Notes: generated from the letters alone by a model not told the origin. Counted from the stretch's first letter, positions 18,176 through 27,550 are shown. The stretch: DNA of 64,000 nt from Salmonella enterica subsp. houtenae serovar Houten (GCA_900478215.1 LS483478.1:1798001-1862000), one strand, 5' to 3'. Made by a program: numbers and translations.

Positions 18176-19377
18176 GCGGATTCCTTAGCGAGAGTTAGCC
18201 CGGCGCGGCGGAAGAAACGTTTTTCCCAACCGATGATTAACATCAGCGCGGCAAATAACAACAGATACGTGACCAGCAGCCCCCCCAGCGGACCGAAGGT
18301 GCTCAACAGGTTAACTTTATCCCAACTGGTCGCCAGAGCGGGCGCGAAATCATCCCAGTAGTAAGCCAGGATGGTCGAACCGATGACATTGCCGAGGCCC
18401 ACCCACCAGTAATGCACCTGACCCTCTACGGCGCGGTACATCCAGCCGGTTTCGCAGCCGCCCGCCAACACGATGCCAAAACCGAACAGCAGTCCGCCAA
18501 TGACCGCATTCGGGCCAGCCCACATAATTTTAGGTGCAACGCCCAACTGCACGTAGCTGAAAATACCAATGGCGCTGACCGCCATGCCGAAAATAATCGC
18601 TTTCGCCATATGGGCGCGTCCGGAGATCCACAGATCGCGAAAGGCCGAGGTAAAGCAGATTTGCGCGCGCTCGATCAGCAGCCCAAATCCGACGCCGAAC
18701 AGCATCGCCAGCCCCAGTTTCGGCTGATGCATTGCCGTTAATAACGCCCAGCCAATCATGCCGATAAAGACCAGCATACCGAGCCTGAAACGCCGTCTTG
18801 CCTGATCCGGTTTCTGCGTCAGTGGAGAAGCCGCGGAGACCTTCTGCATTTTCACCGGTATGCGAAATATCGGCAGCAGCGTAAAGCGGGCGCCGAACCA
18901 GGAGCCGATAGCGGTCGCCAGCGCAAAGAACCACGCGTGTAGGGAGAACTGCGGGATTCCGGTAAAAAAAGCGGCCAGGTTACACCCCATCGCCAGACGC
19001 GCGCCGAAGCCAGCGATAATGCCTCCGACCACCGCCTGCACGATACGGATTCGGCTGCGCGGCATACGCAGTTTTACGTTGTTGGCCCACAGCGCCGCGG
19101 CAAAACAGCCGCCGAACATGCCGAGGATCATCATTCCGTCGATACGCGTCAGCGGCGTACCTTCGAGATGAATCAGCTTGTAGTAGCCCCACTGTTCGGC
19201 ATGAACGCCAAAAAGCTGCAAAATTTGCCCGCCCCAGCGGGTAAATTCGCCCGTCACGGCCCAGAACGTGCCGGTGATGCCAAAATAGTAGGTAGAGAGA
19301 ATACCGGCTGCGATCACCGCAGGGGCCGGCGCCCAGAATTTAATTAACCAGGTTTGCTTGAAGTGTTGCCATGACAT
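18172..19377 (-). CDS. yedE: YedE, YeeE/YedE-family inner-membrane transporter
   Basis: This 401-residue polytopic protein has about ten hydrophobic helices and two Cys-Gly signatures, GFGARLAMGCNLAAFFTG and GIVLAGGCETGWMYR, typical of YeeE/YedE sulfur- or selenium-compound transporters (thiosulfate carriers in characterised relatives). I chose the ATG at 19377 (MSWQHFKQTWLIKFWAPAPA), which has GAGG upstream and matches E. coli; the frame opens 25 codons earlier. It is the first gene of yedEF. Confidence 0.9.
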   Translation of the reverse strand: MSWQHFKQTWLIKFWAPAPAVIAAGILSTYYFGITGTFWAVTGEFTRWGGQILQLFGVHAEQWGYYKLIHLEGTPLTRIDGMMILGMFGGCFAAALWANNVKLRMPRSRIRIVQAVVGGIIAGFGARLAMGCNLAAFFTGIPQFSLHAWFFALATAIGSWFGARFTLLPIFRIPVKMQKVSAASPLTQKPDQARRRFRLGMLVFIGMIGWALLTAMHQPKLGLAMLFGVGFGLLIERAQICFTSAFRDLWISGRAHMAKAIIFGMAVSAIGIFSYVQLGVAPKIMWAGPNAVIGGLLFGFGIVLAGGCETGWMYRAVEGQVHYWWVGLGNVIGSTILAYYWDDFAPALATSWDKVNLLSTFGPLGGLLVTYLLLFAALMLIIGWEKRFFRRAGLTLAKESA

Positions 19378-19562
19378 GTGGTTAGCCTCTGAACTCAGAA
19401 GGTGTGAAACAAGAAGTGCGCATACTACACCGATCACAGAATTTGCCCACACCTAATAAGCGGTAATACCGACTGGATCAAATTGCGTCCAGCGCCTGGT
19501 AAGGCTGGCGGCATCAGGGCTTTAATGCCACAATTCCTCTTTCTTCTGATGCAGGATGAATG

Positions 19563-19976
19563 ATGAAAAAAGTAGCGATCGTTGGCGCATTGCTGGTTCT
19601 GGCCGGATGCGCCGAGGTGGAAAACTATCATGATGTGGTGAAAACGCCCGCGCCGGCCGGTCTGGAAGGGTACTGGCAGTCAAAAGGCCCGCAACGTAAG
19701 CTGGTGAGCCCTGAAGCTATCGCCAGCCTGGTAGTGACTAAAGAGGGCGATACGCTGGACTGCCGCCAGTGGCAGCGCGTTATTGCCCTGCCGGGCAAGC
19801 TGACCATGCTCTCCGATGATTTAACCAATGTTACGGTTAAGCGTGAGCTTTATGAGATTGAGCGCGACGGAAATACCCTGGAATATGATGGCATGACGCT
19901 GCAACGGGTCGCTCGTCCGACGCCGGAGTGCGCCGCCGCGTTAGAAAAAACGCCGCTGCCGACGCCACTGCCGTAA
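19563..19976 (+). CDS. yedD: YedD, outer-membrane lipoprotein of unknown function
   Basis: The protein is a 137-residue lipoprotein. MKKVAIVGALLVLAGC gives a signal peptide with an LAGC lipobox, and Ala at +2 predicts sorting to the outer membrane. The mature part matches E. coli YedD and ends in the Pro-rich PLPTPLP. Two ATG codons lie in tandem at 19560 and 19563; AGGA spacing favours the second. It is divergent from yedE and convergent with amyA. Confidence 0.9.
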   Translation: MKKVAIVGALLVLAGCAEVENYHDVVKTPAPAGLEGYWQSKGPQRKLVSPEAIASLVVTKEGDTLDCRQWQRVIALPGKLTMLSDDLTNVTVKRELYEIERDGNTLEYDGMTLQRVARPTPECAAALEKTPLPTPLP

Positions 19977-19982
19977 TTTCGC

Positions 19983-20012
19983 TTCCCGACGGCAGCGTTC
20001 TGCCGCCGGGAA
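19983..20012. terminator. Hairpin between convergent yedD and amyA
   Basis: A stem of about 12 bp with one mismatch and a CGTT loop (CGGCAG/CTGCCG inside TTCCCG/CGGGAA) lies between the two stop codons. There is no clear T-run on either strand, so it may act as an mRNA 3' end or a REP-like palindrome. Confidence 0.5.
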
Positions 20013-20018
20013 AGTTCA

Positions 20019-21503
20019 TCACATGTCCTCAATGATCCACACGCTGACGCTGCCCCCGTTGCAGAAGAAAGTCGCTTCGCCTTGATCATTAGTTACAACA
20101 TGCTCATCCCGGTTTCCCAGAAAATCACGCCAGGTTTTGTTAGCGTAATTGTCGCCGAGCAGGAGGGTTTTTTCACCGTCGTCGCCATTAGAAAGTACAA
20201 CCACACAGCCTGGATTCTCTTCAGTACCGCTGCGACTAAAGGCAATACAGTTAGGATGATCGAAAAAGAGTGTTTGTATGCCGTGCGCAAAACGCTGACG
20301 GGCGAGAATCAGCCGATCCAGTTGGGGAATTATCGGCATGTCGACCCGACAGGTCTCGCCATTTTCGCCGCTATCCTCATAGCTGGCGCCGTATAAATCG
20401 GGATAAAACACCGACGGTACGCCATTTTCACGAAGCAGGATCAGCGCATAGGCCACCGGTTTGAACCAGGGTTCTACCGGCGCTTCCAGCGCCTGTAACG
20501 GTTGTGTATCGTGGTTAGCGACCAGCGTCACCGCATGAAAAGGGTCGGCTTCTACCAGCGTGTCGGTGAAAATGTGGCGCATGTCATAATCCGCGCCCTG
20601 GCGGGAGGCCTCGTGAAATTTCATCTGCAACGGCGCGTCGAACAGCATGGTTTTCCCGTCAACCTGATCGATGTACGTTTGCAGTTTATCCACTTCATGC
20701 GACCAGTATTCTGCGACAATAAACAGCGGTGTTGGCGCGACCGCCTGGACATGCTCAATCCATTCCTTATAAAACCAGGCGGGTATATGTTTTACCGCGT
20801 CCAGGCGAAAGCCGTCACAGTGGGTCTGTTCCATGACCCAACGAGCCCAATATTTAATCTCTTCCGTAACCGCGTGATTGCGAAAATCGATATTTTCACC
20901 CATCAGATAGTCGAAATTACCCATCTCATCATCAACCTGATCGTTCCAGCCATCGCCGGTATAGTCATTGACGATCTTAAAAATGCCGTCTTCGTCGGGA
21001 TTCTCAATGTGATCAATGCCGCTGAAACAGTGATAATCCCAAATAAAGTTGGAATACTGGCCCGCGCGGGCAGGGAAGGTGTAGCGTGTCCAGCCTTCGC
21101 ATTCGATGATGTTGTCATCGATTTGCGTGCGGTCATTCTGATTCACGCGCTGAACGCGAATACGTTCTTTTTCGTCAGCGCCCATTTTGTGGTTCACGAC
21201 TACGTCGAGCAGCACCGCAATATTATTTTTTTTGAGCGCGTCTATCGCCGTCAGTAACTGGCGTTTATCACCGTACTTTGTCGCGACGGTTCCTTTTTGG
21301 TCAAATTCGCCGAGGTCAAACAGGTCGTAGGTATCATAGCCTACGGAATAGCCGCCGGAGGCGCCTTTACAGGCGGGCGGTAGCCAGACCATATTGATAC
21401 CGATATCATTCAGCCCATCAGCTCGTTCCGCCAGCTCAGGCCAGAGTTTACCGCCGTCGGGATAATACCAGTGGAAGTACTGCAATAACGTGGGGTTTTT
21501 CAT
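20019..21503 (-). CDS. amyA: AmyA, cytoplasmic alpha-amylase
   Basis: AmyA hydrolyses alpha-1,4 bonds in maltodextrins and glycogen-like polymers in the cytoplasm. The 494-residue protein has no signal peptide. The GH13 (beta/alpha)8 motifs are visible: DVVVNH, GFRLDAVKH (nucleophile Asp near 235), IVAEYW (acid/base Glu near 265), and LVANHDT (Asp near 331). It starts MKNPTLLQYFHWYYPDGGKL. It follows fliDST in the same direction after 71 bp, as in E. coli. Confidence 0.96.
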   Translation of the reverse strand: MKNPTLLQYFHWYYPDGGKLWPELAERADGLNDIGINMVWLPPACKGASGGYSVGYDTYDLFDLGEFDQKGTVATKYGDKRQLLTAIDALKKNNIAVLLDVVVNHKMGADEKERIRVQRVNQNDRTQIDDNIIECEGWTRYTFPARAGQYSNFIWDYHCFSGIDHIENPDEDGIFKIVNDYTGDGWNDQVDDEMGNFDYLMGENIDFRNHAVTEEIKYWARWVMEQTHCDGFRLDAVKHIPAWFYKEWIEHVQAVAPTPLFIVAEYWSHEVDKLQTYIDQVDGKTMLFDAPLQMKFHEASRQGADYDMRHIFTDTLVEADPFHAVTLVANHDTQPLQALEAPVEPWFKPVAYALILLRENGVPSVFYPDLYGASYEDSGENGETCRVDMPIIPQLDRLILARQRFAHGIQTLFFDHPNCIAFSRSGTEENPGCVVVLSNGDDGEKTLLLGDNYANKTWRDFLGNRDEHVVTNDQGEATFFCNGGSVSVWIIEDM

Positions 21504-21574
21504 CTTCCGTGCTCCAGAAGTCGTTTAGCCGACCTCTGGAGTATGGAGGAATTTTCATACGAGACGGGAAAATA

Positions 21575-21943
21575 TTATGGGGCGCCAGGCGCGTCTGGTA
21601 CGAGTAACATACCGGAAAGACGACCATAAGCGTTGTTGAGCGATTTTTGGCGGGTGGATTGTCCGATCAAACTACTGAGTTCATCCAGTCGCTGTTGCAG
21701 CAGCCCTTTGAGGAGCTGCTCATTATCCAGCGTTTGTTTGATGTACCCGGCGACCATATCCTGAATACTTCGTGTAATGCCCGGTGGAGTTTGCTTTTCC
21801 ATCACCGTTTCGATACTTTGCAGATAAGAGACCTCTTGTTGCAATAAGAGATCCCATTCACCTCGCTGCGCAAGTTCAAGCAGCGATTGACTGAGCAGCG
21901 CAATACGCTGCCAACGGTTGATAAACTCCACGGTTGAGGTCAT
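21575..21943 (-). CDS. fliT: FliT, FliD chaperone and FlhDC inhibitor
   Basis: FliT (122 aa) is a helical export chaperone for the filament cap FliD. When FliD is exported, free FliT binds FlhC and blocks class 2 transcription. The start overlaps the fliS stop by one base (TAATG), indicating coupled translation. It starts [20 protein letters not shown], matching Salmonella FliT in length and sequence. Confidence 0.95.
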
Positions 21944-22350
21944 TAACGAGACTCCTGGAAAGATGCTTTCGGTGAAATCTGCTTCCAGGCTTCTGCAATA
22001 TTGCTGAGTAACCCTTCCACTTCTTCGATGGCCTGAGCGTCGTTACGCAAGTTAGCCTGCAGTAAACGGCGAATCATATAGTCGTATAGATCGGAAAGAT
22101 TCGTCGCAATCTCACCGCCTTTTTCCTGATCGAGACCGGCTTTCAGACCGTTATCGATAATATTGATGGCTTTGCTTAACGCTTCACCTTTCGCGACAAC
22201 ATCGCCTTGTTCTAAAAACAGGCGAGCGCGCACCAGGGCGCTATTCGCGCCATCAAACAACATTTCAATCAGCTGGTGCGGGCTGGCGCTCATCACGGCG
22301 CTTTCCACGCTGACTTGCGCATAAGCTTTGATACCGCTCGCGGTGTACAT
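21943..22350 (-). CDS. fliS: FliS, flagellin export chaperone
   Basis: FliS (135 aa) is a four-helix chaperone that binds the C-terminus of FliC and delivers it to FlhA. It starts [20 protein letters not shown] and has the family core [20 protein letters not shown]. It lies 14 bp after fliD and overlaps fliT, in the fliDST operon read from the sigma-28 promoter at 23807-23833. Confidence 0.96.
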
Positions 22351-22364
22351 GGTGACCTCTGTTA

Positions 22365-23768
22365 TCAGGACTTGTTCATAGCAGTAAACTGCTGGCTTAG
22401 ATAAGTACTGGTGTTATTCAGTTTATTCATCATGGTATCCAGCTGCGAAAACTGTGTTTTGTAACGGGCAACGGTGTCATCAATACTGGCGCTAACAGCC
22501 AGGTATTGTTTGGTCAGCTTTTTCAGCGTGGCGTTAATGCTATCCTGAGCATTGTCGATAATACCGTCATCCGCCAGATAACTTTTCACTTCGGTGGCAA
22601 TTTTGGTGGTGATGCCCGTTTCTTTACCATCGCCCACTAATAGCTCGCGCACAGAGGCGGTATTTTCATCCAGCGCTTTTTTAAGCTTAGTATCATCAAT
22701 TTTTAGTTTGCCAGTCGTACCGTCAGATGAAATACCAATTTCATTAAGCGTTTTAAATGCGCCAGTACTACCGCCATTAGCAAACTGAGCGCGAATTCCT
22801 GTTTGAATTGTACGTACTACGCTATCGCCTATCAGCGCGCCATTGTCCTTATCCTGAGTTTCCGCGCCGGGGTCTACTTCTTTATATTTGGTGAGCGTAT
22901 TGAATGTATCAATAAGAGAATTATAGGCATCGACCCAGCCTTTAATCGCTTCAGTCGCTTTTTCATTACTCTTGGTAACGGTGACCCGCGCGTCGGTGAC
23001 TTTTTTAGTCAGCTCAAGTGTAACCCCCTGAGGTGCATCGGTAATTTTGTTGCTCGGACGTTCTATATCAATACCGTTCATCGTTAGTTTTGCATTCTGT
23101 GCGCTGACTAACTCTTCCATCTCTCCAGTACCAGTATGGCTATCATAGGCCAGCAAATCGTTTAGTTTGCTATCTCCTTCCACGGAGACGGTCATTTTAT
23201 TTTCCAGTCCCTCTGCAGCCGTCAAAACTAAGCGATATTCCCCCTCTTTAACCTTAACAATACTGGCTGAAATGCCGCTATCTGTATCGTTAATCGCTTT
23301 GCTGATGTCATCCAGCGAGGTCTGATCTTTATTAAGCGTAATCTCCAGCGGCTCTTTACGGCCAGGCTGTTCAATTTTAATGGTACGTGTGGCAGCGGCG
23401 TCACCCAACGCTTCTTTCGTTGAGGCTATTTTCGTCGTCGTGCTTAACGACTGAGCCTGAGCCAATTGCGACACGCTAATCGTGTAAATCCCGGGCGCGG
23501 CGCCTGCTTCAGTGGACACTTTCAGGTCTTCAGTACTGCTGGTGACGTTACTGCTTCTGAACAGTTCAGCCTTGTTTAACGCGCTATTCGCGGTCTGGAA
23601 TTTTTCCAGGGCGCTTTTCAACGTACCGTATGCGGTTAAGCGAGCGGTATTATCGGTTTGTTGCTGAGTGATCGGGTTTAAGCGTTTTTTTTCAGCAATA
23701 GTCAGGTTTGTCAGCAATGTGTCTAGTGGTAAGCCTGAGCCAACGCCCAATGATGAAAATGAAGCCAT
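22365..23768 (-). CDS. fliD: FliD, filament cap protein (HAP2)
   Basis: FliD (467 aa) forms the pentameric cap that helps flagellin fold at the filament tip. The conserved N-terminus MASFSSLGVGSGLPLDTLLT and the C-terminal helix (QFSQLDTMMNKLNNTSTYLS) form the terminal coiled-coil domain; the middle is the variable domain. The frame is open another 214 codons upstream across the fliC promoter region, but that part is a reverse reading of fliC control sequence. The ATG at 23768 gives the known length. Confidence 0.97.
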   Translation of the reverse strand: MASFSSLGVGSGLPLDTLLTNLTIAEKKRLNPITQQQTDNTARLTAYGTLKSALEKFQTANSALNKAELFRSSNVTSSTEDLKVSTEAGAAPGIYTISVSQLAQAQSLSTTTKIASTKEALGDAAATRTIKIEQPGRKEPLEITLNKDQTSLDDISKAINDTDSGISASIVKVKEGEYRLVLTAAEGLENKMTVSVEGDSKLNDLLAYDSHTGTGEMEELVSAQNAKLTMNGIDIERPSNKITDAPQGVTLELTKKVTDARVTVTKSNEKATEAIKGWVDAYNSLIDTFNTLTKYKEVDPGAETQDKDNGALIGDSVVRTIQTGIRAQFANGGSTGAFKTLNEIGISSDGTTGKLKIDDTKLKKALDENTASVRELLVGDGKETGITTKIATEVKSYLADDGIIDNAQDSINATLKKLTKQYLAVSASIDDTVARYKTQFSQLDTMMNKLNNTSTYLSQQFTAMNKS

Positions 23769-23806
23769 GCCTGATTCCTTTTGATTGCAAACAGTAGTTA
23801 AGCGCG

Positions 23807-23833
23807 TTATCGGCAATCTGGAGGCAAAGTTTA
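23807..23833 (-). promoter_or_regulatory. Sigma-28 (FliA) promoter of fliDST
   Basis: On the minus strand TAAACTTT, an 11-bp spacer and a perfect GCCGATAA match the flagellar sigma-28 consensus. The -10 lies 39 bp before the fliD start codon. Confidence 0.9.
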
Positions 23834-23927
23834 ATGATAATTTTGCAAAAATAATGCGCGGAATAATGATGCATAAAGCGGCTATTTCGCAGGCTAAGAA
23901 AAAGATCGGGGGAAGTGAAAAATTTTC

Positions 23928-23954
23928 TAAAGTTCGAAATTCAGGTGCCGATAC
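23928..23954 (+). promoter_or_regulatory. Sigma-28 (FliA) promoter of fliC
   Basis: TAAAGTTC, an 11-bp spacer and GCCGATAC fit the sigma-28 consensus with one change in each box. The promoter lies 69 bp before the fliC ATG, leaving a leader of about 62 nt with a GGTTACGGTGAGAAACC hairpin and an AAGGAAAAG ribosome-binding site. Confidence 0.92.
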
Positions 23955-24023
23955 AAGGGTTACGGTGAGAAACCGTGGGCAACAGCCCAATAACATCAAG
24001 TTGTAATTGATAAGGAAAAGATC

Positions 24024-25292
24024 ATGGCACAAGTCATTAATACAAACAGCCTGTCGCTGTTGACCCAGAATAACCTGAACAAATCCCAGTCCGCTCTGGG
24101 CACCGCTATCGAGCGTCTCTCTTCCGGTCTGCGTATCAACAGCGCGAAAGACGATGCGGCAGGTCAGGCGATTGCTAACCGTTTCACGTCTAACATTAAA
24201 GGTCTGTCTCAGGCTTCCCGTAATGCGAACGACGGTATTTCCATTGCGCAGACGACTGAAGGCGCGTTGAACGAAATCAACAACAACCTGCAGCGTGTGC
24301 GCGAACTGTCTGTCCAGGCAGCAAACGGCTCGAACTCTGGTTCCGATCTTAAATCCATCCAGGATGAAATCGATCAGCGCCTGAACGAAATTAACCGTGT
24401 CGCGGAACAAACTGATTTTAACGGGAAAAAAGTATTAAGCCAGGATGGACAGCTGACCATTCAGGTTGGGGCGAATGACGGCGAAACTATCACAATCGAT
24501 CTTCAGAAAATCGATAAAACCGAGCTGGGCTTAGATAAATTAGATGTGACTAAAGGAATCGCAACCACTGTAAGCTCTGGAGCCTCGGTAGTTGGTGATG
24601 TAAAAATTGCGGCCGCTGATTTCGATAACGCAAAAGCAACGGGTGGTCCGGCTGCAGATAAATTATCTCTGACAAAAGATGATAAAGGTAATTACTTTGT
24701 CAAAGATGATACTGGGGCGGCTAAATACTATGCAGCTACCGTAGATACGACAACGGGTAAAATTAGTTTTGATTCAGATAAAGATGCAACTGCAACTGCG
24801 GGGACTCCGCCAGCAGTAACTACCTTATCACGTGAAGTGAAATTTGATGGAGCAGATCTAAAAGCCGATCAGTCTTTAGTGAAATATAAAGATGATAAGG
24901 GTAAAGATCTCTATGCTATCCAAACCTTAGATAAAGACGGAAATGCAACTTTCAAATCTGTCACGTTTGCCGCGGACGGTAAAACAACAGAGGGTACTGC
25001 CGTAGCCTTGGCTGCAAACGTTGATCCGCTGGCAAAAATCGATGATGCGCTTAAAACCGTTGACGCTTTCCGTAGCCAGTTGGGTGCGGTGCAGAACCGT
25101 TTTGAATCTGCCATCACTAACCTGGGCAACACCGTCAACAACCTGTCTTCTGCACGTAGCCGTATCGAAGATTCCGACTATGCGACCGAAGTCTCCAACA
25201 TGTCTCGCGCGCAGATTCTGCAGCAGGCAGGGACTTCTGTTCTGGCACAGGCTAACCAGGTTCCGCAAAACGTCCTCTCTTTACTGCGTTAA
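24024..25292 (+). CDS. fliC: FliC, phase 1 flagellin (short antigenic domain)
   Basis: FliC polymerises into the filament and is the phase 1 H antigen. The terminal D0/D1 regions are canonical (MAQVINTNSLSLLTQNNLNK at the start, TSVLAQANQVPQNVLSLLR at the end), including the TLR5-recognition helix near residues 80-115. The total of 422 residues is clearly shorter than the roughly 490-505 usual for many Salmonella FliC proteins, so D2/D3 (about residues 175-335) is reduced. The centre is AT-rich and rich in Lys and Asp, unlike the ends, which suggests allelic replacement of the antigenic domain. I cannot name the antigen. A sigma-28 promoter lies upstream and an intrinsic terminator downstream. 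Confidence 0.96.
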   Translation: MAQVINTNSLSLLTQNNLNKSQSALGTAIERLSSGLRINSAKDDAAGQAIANRFTSNIKGLSQASRNANDGISIAQTTEGALNEINNNLQRVRELSVQAANGSNSGSDLKSIQDEIDQRLNEINRVAEQTDFNGKKVLSQDGQLTIQVGANDGETITIDLQKIDKTELGLDKLDVTKGIATTVSSGASVVGDVKIAAADFDNAKATGGPAADKLSLTKDDKGNYFVKDDTGAAKYYAATVDTTTGKISFDSDKDATATAGTPPAVTTLSREVKFDGADLKADQSLVKYKDDKGKDLYAIQTLDKDGNATFKSVTFAADGKTTEGTAVALAANVDPLAKIDDALKTVDAFRSQLGAVQNRFESAITNLGNTVNNLSSARSRIEDSDYATEVSNMSRAQILQQAGTSVLAQANQVPQNVLSLLR

Positions 25293-25328
25293 TCCGGCGA
25301 TTGATTTACCGACACGTGGTACACAATC

Positions 25329-25352
25329 AAGGCAGCGAAAGCTGCCTTTTTT
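25329..25352 (+). terminator. Rho-independent terminator of fliC
   Basis: The stem GGCAGC/GCTGCC with a GAAA tetraloop is flanked by an A pair and followed by six T, 39 nt after the fliC stop. The stable tetraloop and U-tract make a strong terminator, separating fliC from fliB. Confidence 0.92.
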
Positions 25353-25370
25353 AATTCCGGAGCCTGTGCA

Positions 25371-26576
25371 ATGAAAGAAATTACCGTCACTGAACCTGCT
25401 TTTGTCACCCGCTTTTCCTGTTCTGGCTCGGCCTGTCGCGACCACTGTTGTAAGGGCTGGAGAATTGCGTTGGATAAAGCGACGGTTAAAAAGTATCTTT
25501 CCAGTAAAGATATCGCTATTCGTACTATCGCCAAAGACAATATAATTTTAGTGAAAAAAGACGTATCTGACTGGGGGGTGATTAAATTACCTTCTGCATT
25601 GGGGAGCTGTCCGTATCTGGATGAAGATCGCTTATGTTTGGTACAAAAGAAAATGGGGGCAAAAGCATTAAGCCGGACATGTACTATCTTCCCGCGGATA
25701 TATCACACTTATAAAAACGAGGTGCGACATTCTCTAAGCCTTGCCTGCCCGGAAGTGACAGCCCATCTTTTAAACGACCCCGATGCGGTGGCGTTGAGTG
25801 AAAAAACGGTCATTCAGCAGAAGTACAATACTGCGCCGCTATTCTCTCCACAGCAAAAACTACTTAACTTGTTTTGCCTGAGTTTGATTAACCATACTGC
25901 CAGCAATACGGATGCGGCATTGTATGCGTTGATCAAGTTTGTGATGTACGTGCAGAAGTTTCCCAGGATTGATGACGCTGCATTGGGGGAGCTTGAGCAG
26001 GTGTATGGCACGTTAGTTTCCCAGTTGCAGTCCGGTTCGTTAACGCAGGAACTCGCTAATATTACGCCGGATAAGAAATTTAAAACATCCTTGGTACTGT
26101 TGATGCAGGATTACTTCAGCGCGCTCCCTCCGAGCAGAGGAAGCCATGTCCTCGATCACTACATCCAGTGTCTTCTGCGGGTGCTGACGGCGGAAGAGGG
26201 CGTTTCAATGGAGCAGAAGGTGAGCGATATTGAGGCCTCGTTCACGCGCAGTTTACAGGCGGATGAGCAGCAGGGGAGCTGGGCCTTCAGGAATATCATT
26301 CTCTATAAAATTTGGGAAAATAATTTCCCCAATCAGCCGAATGTCGACCCGTTACGCGCGCTGTATATTATCGTGGCGGAATATGCGTTTATTAAGTTAT
26401 TAACGGCGGCCAGCGTGCATGAGCGCGGGCGGCTTGAGTGGGATGACGTGACCAACATTGTGTATAGTTTTCACTCCCGCAGTCAGCATAACAGCGAGGT
26501 GGCGAAGAATTTTCATCGCCATATAGAAACGGTGCGTACTGGCGACGACCTGTCGATGATTCATCTTCTGACATAA
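25371..26576 (+). CDS. fliB: FliB, flagellin lysine-N-methylase
   Basis: FliB methylates surface lysines of flagellin; it occurs in Salmonella but not E. coli K-12. The 401-residue protein carries the Cys-rich N-terminal signature CSGSACRDHCCKGW (CxxxxCxxxCC, near residues 17-30), plus CPYLDEDRLC and SRTCTIFPR, likely ligands for an iron-sulfur cluster. It starts MKEITVTEPAFVTRFSCSGS. The gene has the same direction as fliC but lies after its terminator, so it probably has its own weak promoter. The lysine-rich FliC centre offers many targets. The codon mix and GC are slightly lower than in flanking fli genes. Confidence 0.93.
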   Translation: MKEITVTEPAFVTRFSCSGSACRDHCCKGWRIALDKATVKKYLSSKDIAIRTIAKDNIILVKKDVSDWGVIKLPSALGSCPYLDEDRLCLVQKKMGAKALSRTCTIFPRIYHTYKNEVRHSLSLACPEVTAHLLNDPDAVALSEKTVIQQKYNTAPLFSPQQKLLNLFCLSLINHTASNTDAALYALIKFVMYVQKFPRIDDAALGELEQVYGTLVSQLQSGSLTQELANITPDKKFKTSLVLLMQDYFSALPPSRGSHVLDHYIQCLLRVLTAEEGVSMEQKVSDIEASFTRSLQADEQQGSWAFRNIILYKIWENNFPNQPNVDPLRALYIIVAEYAFIKLLTAASVHERGRLEWDDVTNIVYSFHSRSQHNSEVAKNFHRHIETVRTGDDLSMIHLLT

Positions 26577-26739
26577 TTTTGTTCGGGGTGGGCTCCTGCG
26601 CATCCCGTTTATTCTATCTGGCTGATTTTATTCTGCACTTTTATCCGCTAAAAAGGCGCTACAGGTTACATAAGTAAAATAACCCTTCTTTTATAGCCTT
26701 ATTCCCCCGATAGAACCCTCTGCAGAAACGGATAATCAT

Positions 26740-26747
26740 GCCGATAA
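26740..26747 (+). promoter_or_regulatory. Sigma-28 -10 element upstream of fliA
   Basis: A perfect GCCGATAA lies 25 bp before the fliA GTG, but the matching -35 region (TGCAGAAA at 26721-26728) is weak. The fliA gene is known to have both an FlhDC-activated and an autogenous sigma-28 promoter in this interval. Confidence 0.55.
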
Positions 26748-26772
26748 CTCATTTAACGCAGGGCTGTTTATC

Positions 26773-27492
26773 GTGAATTCACTGTATACCGCTGAAGGTG
26801 TAATGGATAAACACTCGCTGTGGCAGCGTTATGTACCGCTGGTGCGTCACGAAGCATTGCGCCTGCAGGTGCGATTGCCGGCGAGCGTGGAACTGGACGA
26901 TCTGCTACAAGCGGGCGGCATCGGGTTATTAAATGCGGTCGACCGATATGACGCTTTGCAAGGAACGGCATTTACCACTTACGCAGTGCAGCGTATTCGT
27001 GGGGCGATGCTGGATGAATTACGCAGCCGCGATTGGGTGCCGCGTAGCGTCCGGCGTAATGCCCGCGAAGTGGCGCAGGCGATGGGACAACTGGAGCAGG
27101 AACTGGGGCGTAATGCGACGGAAACCGAAGTGGCGGAACGTCTTGGCATTCCTGTTGCAGAGTATCGTCAGATGTTGCTCGACACCAATAACAGCCAACT
27201 TTTCTCCTACGATGAGTGGCGGGAAGAGCATGGCGATAGCATCGAACTGGTGACTGAAGAGCATCAACAGGAAAACCCGTTACACCATCTGCTGGAAAGC
27301 GACCTGCGACAGCGGGTAATGGACGCGATTGAATCGCTGCCGGAGCGCGAGCAACTGGTGTTAACGCTGTATTACCAGGAAGAACTCAATCTGAAAGAGA
27401 TTGGCGCGGTACTGGAAGTCGGCGAATCGCGGGTCAGTCAGTTGCATAGTCAGGCCATCAAACGATTACGCACCAAACTGGGTAAGTTATAG
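26773..27492 (+). CDS. fliA: FliA, sigma-28 factor for late flagellar genes
   Basis: FliA (239 aa) directs RNA polymerase to class 3 promoters such as those found here for fliC, fliD and tar; FlgM holds it inactive until the hook is complete. Region 2 (VELDDLLQAGGIGLLNAVDR, then FTTYAVQRIRGAMLDELRSR) and the region 4 helix-turn-helix (NLKEIGAVLEVGESRVSQLH) are visible. The start is a GTG at 26773, agreeing with the known protein length; a later in-frame ATG would remove conserved residues. It is followed by fliZ. Confidence 0.96.
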   Translation: MNSLYTAEGVMDKHSLWQRYVPLVRHEALRLQVRLPASVELDDLLQAGGIGLLNAVDRYDALQGTAFTTYAVQRIRGAMLDELRSRDWVPRSVRRNAREVAQAMGQLEQELGRNATETEVAERLGIPVAEYRQMLLDTNNSQLFSYDEWREEHGDSIELVTEEHQQENPLHHLLESDLRQRVMDAIESLPEREQLVLTLYYQEELNLKEIGAVLEVGESRVSQLHSQAIKRLRTKLGKL

Positions 27493-27550
27493 GTAGCGCA
27501 TGGTCGCACCCGAAAAGTGCCGCACAACGTATAGACTACCAGGAGTTCTC

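Noticed and set aside
20502..21257. 251-codon open frame opposite amyA
   Set aside because: Long but antisense to a fully conserved GH13 enzyme, with no ribosome-binding site or recognisable domain.
23769..24410. 214-codon N-terminal extension of fliD
   Set aside because: It is the reverse reading of the fliC promoter and 5' coding sequence; the real fliD promoter lies inside it at 23807-23833.
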